Below are positions 49,330 to 60,236 of a stretch of 64,000 bases of DNA, piece by piece. The stretch's first letter is position 1, and every line of letters begins with the position of its first letter. The stretch is from Acanthosepion lycidas (Eukaryota > Mollusca > Cephalopoda > Sepiida > Sepiidae): assembly GCA_963932145.1 (NCBI GenBank), contig OZ010605.1, forward strand, positions 24,711,874 through 24,775,873. Direction: 5' to 3'. The notes below the pieces were generated by a model. The model had not been told where the DNA came from. It saw nothing but the letters and a program-made list of their open reading frames with translations, and ran no database searches. The position numbers and the translations under genes are program-made.

Positions 49330-49770
49330 GAACATGGTTTCCATAATTTTCAATTACAATCTCAACACAACTTTGATATGCTTGGCACAATACGGATAGC
49401 CATTGTCTCACTTTTTACTGATGACAGCTTTTAGCTTATTGATAATCGGGCGGCATTTATTGTTTGTGATCTACTCCAAAACACCAAACACAGTGTAACC
49501 TAAGAAGTTCATTTCCAGGATAGGGCAGAAGTCTGAACTTTGTTGGCTAGAAATCAGTTTCGTCGGATTTACAGCATTTCTTGGCTGTGTTGCTAAGTAG
49601 TGTTGCCCTGCATTCCTACGTGGGTTGTTAGTATTAAACCACGCCAAACATGCTAAGAACTTGCAGTAAACAATAGCACGCACATTTTCTTTTCTTTTCT
49701 TTCTTTCTTTCTTTCTTTCTTTTTTTTTTAAGAAAGTGAGCATCTTTATCTTCAGAGACGATGGCACCCA
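49330..49770 (-). pseudogene. Mariner/IS630-like transposase C-terminal fragment
   Basis: The minus-strand translation includes LEMNFLGYTVFGVLE, a stop, then STNNKCRPIINKLKAVINSK, VRQWLSVLCQAYQSCVEIVI and ENYGNH. This resembles the end of Tc1/mariner-type transposases, where S-P-D-x-N-P-L-D-Y-x-V-W-x-x-L-E is followed by helices ending in E-A-x-G-x-x. Upstream sequence to 49690 is consistent but frame-broken; a (CTTT)n tract ends it. Confidence 0.45.
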
Positions 49771-49908
49771 AATCCATGATCAGGGCTAGTTATGTGCGTT
49801 CTTCATGATCTATGACACCTACGACCATGATCAAGGCTGGATGTTTGATTCAGAAGGTGCACTTTACATCATTTTTTTACAGTGGTGTTTAATTGCAGAA
49901 AATAAAAC

Positions 49909-49944
<36 letters not shown>
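49909..49944. repeat. (TCTA)9 microsatellite
   Basis: Tetranucleotide run followed by tgtgtgtatg. Confidence 0.95.
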
Positions 49945-49946
<2 letters not shown>

Positions 49947-50259
49947 GTGTGTATGTGTGTGTCTGTTGCTACGAACACCCACGGAAAAAAGGAAGATATG
50001 GTTTTATTTCAGTCTCAAGTCTTTCTGTTTTATAGTAAGAGAGTGGTTCTGTTTAAAGTCTGCTCTACTAAGGGGACATCCACTTTGACCGAATGGGAAC
50101 GGGTCAGTAAATGAGTATAATGGATAAGGGATTTTGTTAACTCGTGGACATGCAGCGGGTCATTTTCCAGCTCTCGGTGAATACTGACGTGACGAAAACA
50201 GAAGCAGAAAGGGCAGCAATTATTGGGCGAGCGGTGGAAAGCTTGGGCGAAGGTGGTGT

Positions 50260-50316
<57 letters not shown>

Positions 50317-50459
50317 TATATACTCGACTCTCCCGTCGAATTCGACGTATTAGAGTCAAGCAGATCAGTTCGCAGGAAACCGACAGCCCGACAACAGCAG
50401 ATGAGATTTGATTATAGTGGTGAAGGTTTCGTGCAGGACCATCCACACTTTTTGAAGGG

Positions 50460-50738
50460 TCGAATTCAGAGACCTGGTGCACTAAGTGCCACAAGGTCCC
50501 CAAACGACCCTCTGCAGATTTTGAATTCAGAGTTGTCCTTCTCCTAGAATAGTTGCCATCCAAGACCCAGTCTGTCCTGCTATTTACCCATAGATGGAGG
50601 AAGAAGAAGAGGATTCACACCTTTCCCAAGGTGTGGATATATTAGCACGTAAGTGACTGTAATGGATTCGACTGGAATTCGAACTCGGCTCTCCGATTCC
50701 TCAATCCAAGCCGCTATCCATCTTACTCCACCGTGCCT
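50460..50738 (-). mobile_element. tRNA-derived SINE, near complete
   Basis: ccaagacccagtctgtcctg, ctatttacccatagatgga, cacctttcccaag, ctggaattcgaactcggctc and tccgattcctcaatccaagc. The B box (minus) is intact, making this one of the better copies. Confidence 0.75.
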
Positions 50739-50767
50739 CCTCTCTCTCTCTCTATATATATATATAT

Positions 50768-50882
50768 TTGTGACGTCCCCCCCTGGTGTCGTTGCGCCAA
50801 ATGTGACGTCTGCCTGGCCGCGTCCGTCGTGCTATCTTGTCCTGAGACGACCAACTGGCTTGGTATTGGTCGCGGCACCAAA
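50768..50882 (-). promoter_or_regulatory. Leader with repeated LTR-end/primer-site modules
   Basis: After the LTR end, minus strand: TTTGGTGCCGCGACCAATAC, then GATAGCACGACGG, GACGTCACATTTGGCGCAAC, and finally GACGTCACA at the (TA)n border. GACGTCACA/ACGTCACA thus occurs three times, twice followed by TTTGGYGC. Confidence 0.55.
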
Positions 50883-52530
50883 TGTGACGTTCTAACCTTT
50901 TGCTGATTCGGATGGGAATCTGGTTAGATTCGCTATCAGCCTTGTCGTTCCCAGCTCGCCTCCAACGTCTGGTTACCGAAGTAACTGCTTTGATTTCTAG
51001 TCTAACCTACCCACGTTGTGATTTGATCTTAGGTAGACGAAACCAATCAGTCGCCGGGTCGTAATGCAAGTCTTGTTCGATCAAGGGTAACACCGCACAA
51101 GTATATGTAAAATAAAATAAAATAATAACTCGAAAAGTTCAAATGTGTTAAAAAAGGATAACAATATTTTATATCTGGTTGCTGAATACAGGACTGCGTC
51201 TTCTTCCCAACCTGCTATATGGATTCGTGACACTTTGTGTTTGTTAGGCGAGTCTTAACATTTTAAGTTGTTTGTTCTTTAAGAAACTGGTTCTTGGTGT
51301 ATCTTCAGGCGATATTCGTAAAACTTGTTTTGGTGGTGTGAGTCTAAGTCGTTCTTCAAAAATAAATTGTTCTTGGTTAGAAGTTGAGGTCGTGATTTGC
51401 GTGGAATCTTTCAGCCAGGTTTCTGCGAGGCGGGTGCAACTCCAACTGCGAACTTCACTCAACTGCCTCTCAACTGGAACTCGAACTGGAACTCGAACTC
51501 GAACTGCTTTTCACTCGCTGCCACTCTGCTTATATGGACGCCAACCAAAACCGGTGTGGGCTTGTCGGGGTTTGAGGTTCCTTGATAATTCTAAATCCAC
51601 ATTCCACTTCTTTGTTTTCGGTCAGGAAAATTTATTATTTTCCATTTTTGGAAGTCTTTCGTCTTCCCATCTTCTTCTGTTCTCATATTAGTATCTCACC
51701 ATACCCTCAGAGGGTGTTAACGGGTTTCCCCTCTCTCTCACAGTGGCATCCCACACCTATCCCTTCAGGGGGGCGCAACAGGCCTCCCCTCCTTCTTCAG
51801 ATGATTACCTCCGCCTAACGCTCATGCCACCATTCAGCCAATGGACGCTCAGCGGCGTGTGTGTGACCAGACTAGCCTCGGTTTCAAAAATCTTGCTCAA
51901 AGAAAGAAATTATCTTCCTTTTTCTTTTTTTTCTTTTTCTTTTCTTTCTCTTTCTTTCCTTCTGCCCGACAACAAACCCTTGGACTTTTATCTTAGCCAA
52001 ATGTCACTTAGACTTTATCACCAGGGGCCTTCGCCAAACAAGTGGGTGGTCAATTGGACGCATTTGCATTCTGTCGCTAATTAACTGTTCCGATAAAATA
52101 GTTTCGCTATCATAGCCAGCCCTGACAATAAACAGATGCTCCTCTCAATGATATTCTGCATATAGACAAAGGCTTAATCTTTCCTTCATGGTGGTCTGTG
52201 GACATTTTTGTTTTTGGGTCAGCGGATGACCTATTTAATTTTTATCTCTAGAATTCTGCGGGAGGTCGCTTGTCCAACTTGAAATGTTTACTATTTCCAT
52301 GGCAGATTGGATATATCTTATTCGCCGCCCCGTAACATAAATCAGATTAAATCCGAAACATCCGCGACCTTACTGTTGTCGCCAATGAGAATAAAACTTT
52401 CAGCACCTTTCTTTGGCAAAAAGAATAACATCGCTTAGTGTCCTTTTCGTGATGGCTTCTTATCACCTAAATTTAATTCTCGCCTTTCTTTTTTCTTCTT
52501 TCTTTCTAGCGACGTAAATAGTGTCACATA
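50883..52530 (-). mobile_element. Long LTR (about 1.65 kb), minus copy
   Basis: On the minus strand, starts TGTGACACTATTTACG and ends GTTAGAACGTCACA. Aligns along its whole length with 9315-11138. It is followed at once by TTTGGTGCCGCGACC, the form of a retroelement primer binding site, which supports LTR identity. It contains about two 58-bp repeat units (51683-51795) and the TATA-like tggcgtccatataagc. Open frames inside are incidental. Confidence 0.75.
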
Positions 52531-52547
52531 TTGATAATATTAGTAGT

Positions 52548-52582
<35 letters not shown>

Positions 52583-52591
52583 TTTTTTAAG

Positions 52592-52734
52592 ATGAGAAAA
52601 TCTAGTTAGAGCTGCATGTACAGTACAGAGTACGAATATAATATAAAAGGGTCAAGCACTACTATTCCATGGTTATAATTTATTACATTGAAATCGTAAC
52701 CACGATCCAATTCATCAAATCTACAAATTCAAAA
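52592..52734 (+). mobile_element. Single arm of the 39361-type foldback with flank
   Basis: Matches 39306-39449 (agcactactattccatggt..., gatccaattcatcaa, ctacaaattcaaaa) and ends where the right arm should begin. Confidence 0.75.
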
Positions 52735-52841
52735 GGAAACAGAAAATATAAATCCGGGTATAAAAACAACATTTCAGTGAGGATGTATCTTTGGCAGTCA
52801 GAAACAAGGATGTGAGGAAAATGAATGAAAGGTCTAGAGAG

Positions 52842-52844
<3 letters not shown>

Positions 52845-52917
<73 letters not shown>
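52845..52917. repeat. (TA)36 at the left PLE border
   Basis: Uninterrupted TA run 34 bases before the left arm. Confidence 0.95.
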
Positions 52918-52920
<3 letters not shown>

Positions 52921-53031
52921 AATAAATTGTTGGAGGTACAGAACTGTAATATTGCAAGGAATAGATACAAATTATTTCTTAAAGGCATTATGAAAAATAA
53001 AAAGTAAGAGATGAAAAACACTTACAGAACA

Positions 53032-53062
53032 GACCAACCGGTTTCGTTCCCAAGCTCATCAG
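53032..53062 (-). ncRNA. Hammerhead-like motif, left PLE arm
   Basis: Inverted copy of the motif at 54989-55019; see that entry. Same bases at all core positions. Confidence 0.3.
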
Positions 53063-53129
53063 GGTCGACTGGGAACAATTATTGCAATCAATATTGACTC
53101 ACACAAACACCCTTCATACAATTAAAGCA

Positions 53130-53720
53130 TTAAAAAATGAAATGATTAATGGTATAAGGGGGGAAGAAAAAAAAATTCAAACCGCGCGAATATGCACAGC
53201 ACAAAAAAAAAAAATTATTTGGGGAGTAGTGTGAGGGGAATGTATGATACACACTAGAGTCTAATAACGTGAAGTCCAAGAAGACAGTCTCTTTGCTTAC
53301 AAAGAGACGGCTCCTGGACCGAATATATAGAGACTCAAGTGCTCGCAAATGAAATGGAGAGTGCGAACTGGACAGTACAGTAAACCAGTTCGGACTGAAA
53401 TCCTTTGCACAATCCCTGCAATTTATCAAATGTTCTGTGATCGCTGACCCGGAAGTATTAACCAACTGGCTCTTACGGGCATCCGGATTAAGAACTCGCA
53501 ATGGGACATGCTGCCTGATCCTACAATCTAAACGTTGGGAAGTCCTTCCTATGTAGTTGCTACCGCAACCACATTTAAAAGAATAAATCACGGAAGAAAC
53601 ATGATGGGGAGGAAGAGGATCCTTACGCATAGAGGGAAAGGCAGAGCGAGTCGCAAAATGAATCCTAAGTTGAGCCGAAAAATAACACAGATGGACAGCA
53701 GACAAGACCCGCCTGGCCAA
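53130..53720 (-). pseudogene. PLE GIY-YIG endonuclease, inverted 5'-truncated copy
   Basis: Starts within the RT/linker region (RRVLSAVHLCYFSAQLRIHF). The endonuclease follows: VIYSFKCGCGSNYIGRTSQR, then LDCRIRQHVP (catalytic Arg context) and SAITEHLINC (the Glu). The Cys-x-Cys-Gly-x-x-Tyr-Ile-Gly pattern is typical of PLE endonucleases, which nick target DNA for priming. No RT catalytic core on this strand, so it is a partial copy. Confidence 0.8.
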
Positions 53721-53795
53721 AAACTCGCCCCGAGCTAATGAAATTCGCCACTATGTCTGTGGAGTTTAGCTTTAACAATTTTATGTACAGACAGA

Positions 53796-54116
53796 TTGAT
53801 GGGGTTTGCCATGGGCTCCCCTTTGGGTCCCGCTTTGGCCAACATTTTTGTGGGCTTTTATGAGTCGTCCCTACTCACTTTTGACAATGCACCGTCTATG
53901 TACCGTAGGTATGTGGACGATACATTTTGTCTTTTTAATAGTGAGGTGGAAGCTGATTCCTTTCTTACAGTTATGAACCAACTTCATCCATCTTTAAAAT
54001 TTACCATCGAAAAGGAGTCCAATTCTTGTCTCTCTTTTCTTGATGTCCTTGTGCATCGGACTCCTTCTCAATTCCTTACTTCAGTAAGCGTAAAATTAAT
54101 CTCATCAAGACCTTAA
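53796..54116 (+). pseudogene. PLE reverse transcriptase palm fragment
   Basis: AMGSPLGPALANIFVGFYES and MYRRYVDDTFCLF: the Gly-Ser-Pro-Leu-Gly-Pro motif and the YVDD catalytic box are intact, followed by NSCLSFLDVLV. Upstream coding (FNNFMYRQIDG, about 53770) is one frame off because of an extra base near 53807. After position 54075 the frame jumps, consistent with a small internal deletion. Only the central palm is present. Confidence 0.8.
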
Positions 54117-54127
54117 CTCATAGGGCC

Positions 54128-54874
54128 TTGATGATCTGCAGTCAACAATATTTGGATGAAGAATTGAATTTTGTCCGCTGCACGCTATTAAACAATGGAT
54201 ATCCTAGTGATATTCTTCATAGTGTTATGCGTGATAAGATTCTTAATTTTCGAAAGGAAAAACAATATTTAGCTCAGAAATGTCCCATTTACTTGCGGCT
54301 TCCATTTATTGGTTCGCGGGGCGAGTTTTTGGCCGGGCGGGTCTTGTCTGCTGTCCATCTGTGTTATTTTTCGGCTCAACTTAGGATTCATTTTGCGACT
54401 CGCTCTGCCTTTCCCTCTATGCGTAAGGATCCTCTTCCTCCCCATCATGTTTCTTCCGTGATTTATTCTTTTAAATGTGGTTGCGGTAGCAACTACATAG
54501 GAAGGACTTCCCAACGTTTAGATTGTAGGATCAGGCAGCATGTCCCATTGCGAGTTCTTAATCCGGATGCCCGTAAGAGCCAGTTGGTTAATACTTCCGG
54601 GTCAGCGATCACAGAACATTTGATAAATTGCAGGGATTGTGCAAAGGATTTCAGTCCGAACTGGTTTACTGTACTGTCCAGTTCGCACTCTCCATTTCAT
54701 TTGCGAGCACTTGAGTCTCTATATATTCGGTCCAGGAGCCGTCTCTTTGTAAGCAAAGAGACTGTCTTCTTGGACTTCACGTTATTAGACTCTAGTGTGT
54801 ATCATACATTCCCCTCACACTACTCCCCAAATAATTTTTTTTTTTTTTGTGCTGTGCATATTCGCGCGGCTTGA
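54128..54874 (+). CDS. PLE RT thumb and GIY-YIG endonuclease, plus copy
   Basis: An open 248-codon frame beginning ICSQQYLDEELNFVRCTLLN after the RT break, then the linker (FIGSRGEFLAGRVLSAVHL) and the same GIY-YIG endonuclease as the inverted arm (CGCGSNYIGRTSQR, then ITEHLINC). Frame preservation in both arms suggests recent activity of the family, but the RT upstream is broken, so the element as a whole is defective. Confidence 0.78.
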   Translation: MMICSQQYLDEELNFVRCTLLNNGYPSDILHSVMRDKILNFRKEKQYLAQKCPIYLRLPFIGSRGEFLAGRVLSAVHLCYFSAQLRIHFATRSAFPSMRKDPLPPHHVSSVIYSFKCGCGSNYIGRTSQRLDCRIRQHVPLRVLNPDARKSQLVNTSGSAITEHLINCRDCAKDFSPNWFTVLSSSHSPFHLRALESLYIRSRSRLFVSKETVFLDFTLLDSSVYHTFPSHYSPNNFFFFCAVHIRAA

Positions 54875-54988
54875 ATTTTTTTTTCTTCCCCCCTTATACC
54901 ATTAATCATTTCATTTTTTAATGCTTTAATTGTATGAAGGGTGATTGTGTGAGTCAATATTGATTGCAATAATTGTTCCCAGTCGACC

Positions 54989-55019
54989 CTGATGAGCTTG
55001 GGAACGAAACCGGTTGGTC
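54989..55019 (+). ncRNA. Hammerhead-like motif, right PLE arm
   Basis: CTGATGA (54989-54995), a 10-base insert, GAAA (55006-55009), then ACC-GGTT-GGT pairing as a 3-bp helix III, and GTC as a possible cleavage triplet ending at 55019. Hammerhead ribozymes have been described in PLEs, often with tiny helix III. Helix II here is weak and helix I poorly paired, so it may be decayed. Confidence 0.35.
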
Positions 55020-55096
55020 TGTTCTGTAAGTGTTTTTCATCTCTTACTTTTTATTTTTCATAATGCCTTTAAGAAATAATTTGTATCTATTCCTTG

Positions 55097-55219
<123 letters not shown>

Positions 55220-55612
55220 GAAGGTTATTAAAAAAGAAAGAGCAGATTTTTGAAATTTAATAAAAACAAATGCGAAGAGACAGAAACACAGTGAACACAA
55301 TACCAGACAGGAAAAGGTTCAAAGTTTATTATTTTAAGGTTATACTTTGCAAATTGCAGACTTACATCAAAATGACTTTTCTTGTGGAGTGTCCATTTTA
55401 AGTATTGATACAAATTATAAAAATTTAAATTTATACAAAATCTGAATAAAAAAAACTACAAAAAGAAGCATTTAAACAAGACTGAAAAAATTCATTTATT
55501 TTAATAACGTTGAATCATATCACATCGAGTAATGTGTTGAATTTGTTTCTGTCTCTTAGCAATTGTTTTTATTAAATTTTTTATATCTGTTCTTTCTTTT
55601 TTTAATAACCCT

Positions 55613-55663
<51 letters not shown>

Positions 55664-55670
55664 CATACAT

Positions 55671-55777
55671 ATGAAATGGACAAAGTTCGACAATTATTTT
55701 AAGACATTTTTATGTTTAACATTCTTTTTATAGATACAAATATTTAAGTAAATGCTCTGTTTATAATAAACAGTATT
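55671..55777 (-). repeat. Dispersed repeat body, copy 3 (inverted)
   Basis: Reverse complement of 41341-41449 (ctgtttataataaacagtat and flanks), preceded by (TA)n. Confidence 0.75.
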
Positions 55778-55843
55778 AAACAACATTTACCGGCTTGAAT
55801 GTCCGAGAAATCTTCACAGAAAATTCGACCTTGTTAACCGAAC

Positions 55844-55950
55844 GCTCCTTCGTGGCCAAATCGGTAAAGGCACCTCAAGCTAAATGACGGTTCCGTATAG
55901 GATACAGGTTCGAATCCTGTATCCTATACGGAATCGTCATTCAGCTTTTT
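55844..55950 (+). ncRNA. tRNA-like pol III unit with a 25-bp T-arm hairpin
   Basis: tRNA-like start gctccttcg; A box TGGCCAAATCGG (55853-55864); B box GGTTCGAATCC (55907-55917), a perfect consensus; T5 terminator at 55946-55950. The T arm is extended: 55884-55908 pairs with 55916-55940 (24 of 25 bp) around the loop TTCGAAT. There is no matching acceptor stem, so it is not a normal tRNA. Relation to 41561-41620 suggests a SINE-type origin. Function is unknown. Confidence 0.5.
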
Positions 55951-56589
55951 AAAAATTGGTTCGCCACTGTAGAAAGACATGTTGACGTCTTCCCAAATAC
56001 AGCCTTCGCAAGGCGGTCATATTTCATAGTCATGAAAAAAGACTCATACAATTGTACATATCAGATACGGATCTATTATACACCAAACACTCTTTTACTT
56101 TTCTTTCTTATCAAATGTTTTCTGTGTAAGTCACTCTGAATATTTCGATCTTCTTTAGCGGTTCTATCCACTTTTGCATGCCCCCCTCTCTCTCTCCCCC
56201 TCTCTCTTTCACCCCAAATCAGATTTCCTTAACTACTTGGATTAATAGGAGCAGAAGACAATAGCATCACTTGTTACTTTCGGGTAGCATAACCAGGTAT
56301 ATTTGTTTGAATGTAGTTTAACTAAGAGAAGGATGATACGTACAGAGATCTATTAAAAACATGACGTCTCTTAACTCCACTGAAAATGTATTTTTCTCTG
56401 AAGAGTTCAGAGCGTCCATAAGGGTCGTGGGTGCATTGAGAATCACTATTAATTCGGAGACGGTTCATGAATCTACATTTTATCCTCATTTATTTCGGAA
56501 ATTTAACATTACCGAATTTATTATAAAAACGTATTAGAAGAGCGTGCTATGCAAATGGAATAACCCTGAAAAGGAACACAATGTCGGTT
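55951..56589. other. No recognised features
   Basis: Mixed composition with a CT-rich stretch (about 56185-56212). Nothing coding seen. Confidence 0.5.
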
Positions 56590-57005
56590 ATCCTTCGAAT
56601 CCAAATATGACCTGTCGTATCTGCCTCTCATCTGTGAACTCGGAGGTGATTTCGTAACCCCAAGCTGAAGGCGCTGAGTCTGGAACAGTAGGGTCGTCGA
56701 AAGTCTGTTGTCACAATCACTACTGACGATGTCCTGTGACGTTGATCTCTGACAGCGGTGAACTTCTGGCGTTGAGCATCCTCGAAGGTGATAGCAGCAT
56801 CATGCATTGTGATTCGCCAACGTGCTCGATCACTGGCGCGTTCCTCTGGGTTCGAGCTTGCACCCCTAGAGATTTGCTTTCACAGTGTCTTTATAGAGCT
56901 TCTTTGCCGTGCAGGATCTCTCCATACAGAAGACCTCTTGGCAAGAGATGCTCCTCCATGCGGATGACATGCCTCACCTATCGGACTTGGGCGATATTTT
57001 TCTTT
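56590..57005 (-). pseudogene. LINE ORF C-terminal fragment
   Basis: The minus-strand translation includes GHVIRMEEHLLPRGLLYGEI-like sequence (CHVIRMEEHLLPRGLL in this copy), then LHGK, YKDTVKANL and GCKLEPRGTRQ. The R-W-x-G-H-V-x-R-M-x-x-x-x-L-P-x-x-L-L-Y-G-E-L block is a well-known C-terminal segment of animal LINE ORFs. Several stops and frameshifts. Confidence 0.65.
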
Positions 57006-57378
57006 TATTAATAAAAAGTAGATGCATGCATGACTAAGGGAGATAATTCGGTAAATTAATTTTTGAGTAAGGTCCCTTGCTTTAAAGGGAAATAACTTAA
57101 TTATTTAGTAATTATTGGTATTAATTTTGGGATCAGGCTATAAGTAAGAGTGCCATGAATTTTCTGATAGTAGAGTGGTTTACCGTTGCCTTCTTCAGGA
57201 GAATTCCATTGAGATACCAAACCATTGACACAGCATGTGAGTAACCAGTAAGCTTTAAGGGTATTGAAAACAACAAGGAGTCTTTGAATCAGAAAGAGAC
57301 CTTTGAAATAATGTGTTGCTGTTATATCGATTCCCTTATATGGCGGTGATTGCGGGATAATTTCTTTAGTCTTTACAG

Positions 57379-58018
57379 ATGAAAAAGGGACTTGAGGCAG
57401 CAGAAATGTGGTTCTACAGCAGGATGCTGAGAATACCATGTATTAAGCAGGTGAATAACTTTTAAGGAAAAAAATATATCTCGCAAAAGTCAAAACGCTT
57501 GTTTTTTTCCTGTAACGGTTGACACGATATTTCGCAAGACATTTGTTATTCTTGGAGCGATTGACGATATATCTCGCAAGACATTTGTTGCTTTTTAGCG
57601 AGATACCCCGCAAGACTTTTGCTCTTCCTTTAGCGGCTTACGAGATATCTCGCAAGACGTTTATTCTTCCTTTAGCGGCAGACGAGATATCTCACAAGAC
57701 TTTTTTTCCTGTAGGGGCTGATGAGATATATCTCAAAATATTCTTTGTCTTAAACTAATTTCGACAGTATCTAATAAACGAGTCTAAGCATTTTAAAATG
57801 ACGGCATCTGAAAAACTGTGAGTAAATTTTAAGAAAACTGGAAGCAAAAAGGACGCTTATACTTAGAATCAGAAAGTGACTTGAATCATCAGGAAGAGGC
57901 AGTTGATATTTCTACGGTACATAATGAGGAAAGAGTGCATGGAAAATCTGATACTCACAGAACAAATTGAAGGCAAGCGGGGCTGAGGAAAACAAAGCGT
58001 AACCTAAGAAGAAGAGAA
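57379..58018 (+). pseudogene. LINE fragment split by a minisatellite
   Basis: 57379-57455 reads MKKGLEAAEMWFYSRMLRIP, and 57830-58018 continues with IMRKECMENLILTEQIEGK and RG*GKQSVT-like sequence. These are consecutive blocks (E-M-W-x-x-R-R-M-L-R-I, then R-K-x-x-L-E-x-L-x-x-x-G-x-x-x-G-K-R). Between them lies the 45-bp tandem repeat. Same family as 47493-48120. Confidence 0.6.
57470..57745 (+). repeat. Minisatellite, about 45-bp units, 5-6 copies
   Basis: The core gagatatctcgcaagac (containing the palindrome GAGATATCTC) recurs with tttgttcttcctttagcggc spacers. The translation shows the period as repeats of EISRKTFILPLAAD. Confidence 0.85.
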
Positions 58019-58023
58019 GGAAT

Positions 58024-58042
58024 ACACACACACACACACACA

Positions 58043-58139
<97 letters not shown>
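58024..58139. repeat. (CA)n(CT)n(CA)n(TA)n microsatellite
   Basis: Compound repeat directly after the LINE fragment. Confidence 0.95.
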
Positions 58140-58141
<2 letters not shown>

Positions 58142-59279
58142 ATGAGGTTATAGTAGTTCCAACGAGAGAGAAGTGTGTATATTAAAAAGAAGAGAGAAAC
58201 CGCAAATATTTTTGGTTGTAATGTGGATTTAAAAAAAATATCAATTTTTTTTTTACAGAATTTTGCTACAAGTGTCTCCGGTCTCGCGACCGTCATCAGG
58301 CAAAGAGTGGAGATGTCCACATATTATTACAAATAACTAATTGTTTTTTAAGTCTTATGTTTTTCGTCGTTAAATATTCTCTATATGAGACATTCTCTAT
58401 TTTTTGGTGTTAGTGACCCAAATGTCTTTCTTGAACTGGCAATAAAAAGTTCTGCGTGAAGGGTTATAAAACAATTAAGATTGGTTTGAGAAATGATGGA
58501 GTAGTTATCAGATTCTTATCTTTTAATGATCCCTGTGTGTTCTTAGATCTATTTCCATTTTCGTGTGTGTTTGTCAGCATGCGTGTATATGTGTGTGTAT
58601 ATCCCCTCTCCATACATACACACTGTCTCACTATGAGGAATCAATGAACACATTTGTATACACACACATATACACACATATACACACGCACCGACCCACT
58701 GCATGCATGTGTGGGGTTTGTGTGCGTGCCTGTGAGTAGTTTTCCTGCTTTTGTCAATATGTGCATATATATATATCCGTGCCCTGCAGATACCCGCCTG
58801 TGAGCGTGCGTGCATGCATGTGTGTGGTTTTATCACTGTGCTTTTGCGCATGAAGTTATGCTCTATTTAGTTCTGGTTTAAATTTGTTTATGGAGTTTTT
58901 TTTTTCTTGTATTTTTAGATAAGAATAATTGTCTGAATATTGGCATAACTTTAAATTTGACAGTATATACCAGACGATGCGCAGATAATTGAGAAAAATA
59001 GAAAGAAAAAAAAGATATTCATTTGAAAGAACAGTATCTATTTAAATAATATATTTCAAACACATTCAACAAAGAAGAACAGAAAAAAGTTTATTTAATA
59101 CAAAAAACTATCGACAGCTACGGTTTGATTTAGAAAACGATTACATATCTAGATTAGATCTTTCACATTCATGATGGCCATTACATCCATGTGGGTGATC
59201 TTCAACGAAAAGGTCAGATGTGTGTTTGTTCAACATTCGCAGATTCAAACTGTGTCTTATACTGCAACAATACTGATCG
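58140..59279. other. Simple-sequence-rich region
   Basis: TG/CA-rich words at 58565-58830 and AT-rich sequence elsewhere. On the minus strand, cctgatgacggtcgcgagac (58302-58283) forms a hairpin after CTGATGA and is followed by GGAGAC, a hammerhead-like but imperfect word. Confidence 0.5.
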
Positions 59280-59672
59280 GATCTTAGTTACGTTTCTTCG
59301 TCCTGAGTATGACGATAAACTACATCCGGCAGCAAGACCTCTGATTGGGAGATTGGAGGTTTTGAGGGGCGTGGAAACACCTCTTAATTGCTGTTGTTTC
59401 CAGGTCCAATCTAACCCGGTTAGGACCCCAGCTATAGACAAACAGTGAACCCCCAAACAAAAAAGCACTATGAAAGTATAAAAATACATTTTTATATAAA
59501 AAATACCAGCAATACATTTTTCTATAAAAAATGACCAACAATACCTATTTATATTAAAATGAACAAAAATACATTTTATCTGTAATTGAAGACATACCAC
59601 TGCGTTCAAAATATTTAGATTTCGGCATTAATTAACCCATAGAGATTGATATGCCGCTAAACAAACCCAACC
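59280..59672 (-). mobile_element. Minisatellite-bearing repeat family, inverted copy
   Basis: On the minus strand: head ttgggtttgtttagcggcat, then atcaatctctatgggttaat, about three loose units (gtattgctggta, gtattgttggtc), atagctggggtcc, then the tail aattaagaggtgtttccac and cagaggtcttgctgccg. Same order as 19451-20410. Confidence 0.72.
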
Positions 59673-60032
59673 AAGCAAACAATCAATACGAAAGAAAATA
59701 ATTGTCTGCACAAACATGTACATACACAAAATCGGAGTATCATGTACCAAATATTCAACTGTGAACCCTCAAAATGAAAATATGCAGCCACTGACCAGTC
59801 ACTGCACCAAATGATTAAGCGTTAATTGATTATGACCAGCTGGAAGAAACTAACCTGAAGCAACATCATTAACTGGAAACACGGGTGTTCTGTCGTAAGG
59901 TTTGCTTATTTGTGTCAAATAATAAGGAACATACAATTCAAATCTGCATACATTTTATTTATTATTGGAGAACAATAGATCTAAAACATGACCAGCGGAT
60001 TACGGGTAGATTAATAGTTCAATACAGAACAT

Positions 60033-60236
60033 GTGAGGATAGGTGACCGCCATCTTGAAATCCCTATTCTTTTCTTTTGTCCTAGAGAGCTCCGATCAAG
60101 AGGCATGACTTGGTTTCCACCGAGGGAGCGAATTATCTCCCTTGTTATGGCGTCCATTCTAACAAAGGGGAAAACATCTAATCCTGTTCAAAAAAGCGGG
60201 AAGAAGTACGAGTCGGTCAATAAACGAACCTATTGA
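60033..60236 (+). other. Possible first exon with promoter-like upstream (unproven)
   Basis: gaccgccatcttgaaat (60046-60062) matches the YY1-type CCGCCATCTTG promoter word. About 85 bases on, ttgttatggcgtcc gives an ATG (about 60147) in a Kozak-like context, with an open frame MASILTKGKTSNPVQKSGKK to a stop near 60234. I recognise no protein and see no good donor. The surroundings are repeat-rich. Confidence 0.2.

Noticed and set aside
50653-50895. Open frame over the SINE/LTR-leader junction
   Set aside because: It crosses a tRNA SINE, a microsatellite and an LTR leader; it is incidental.
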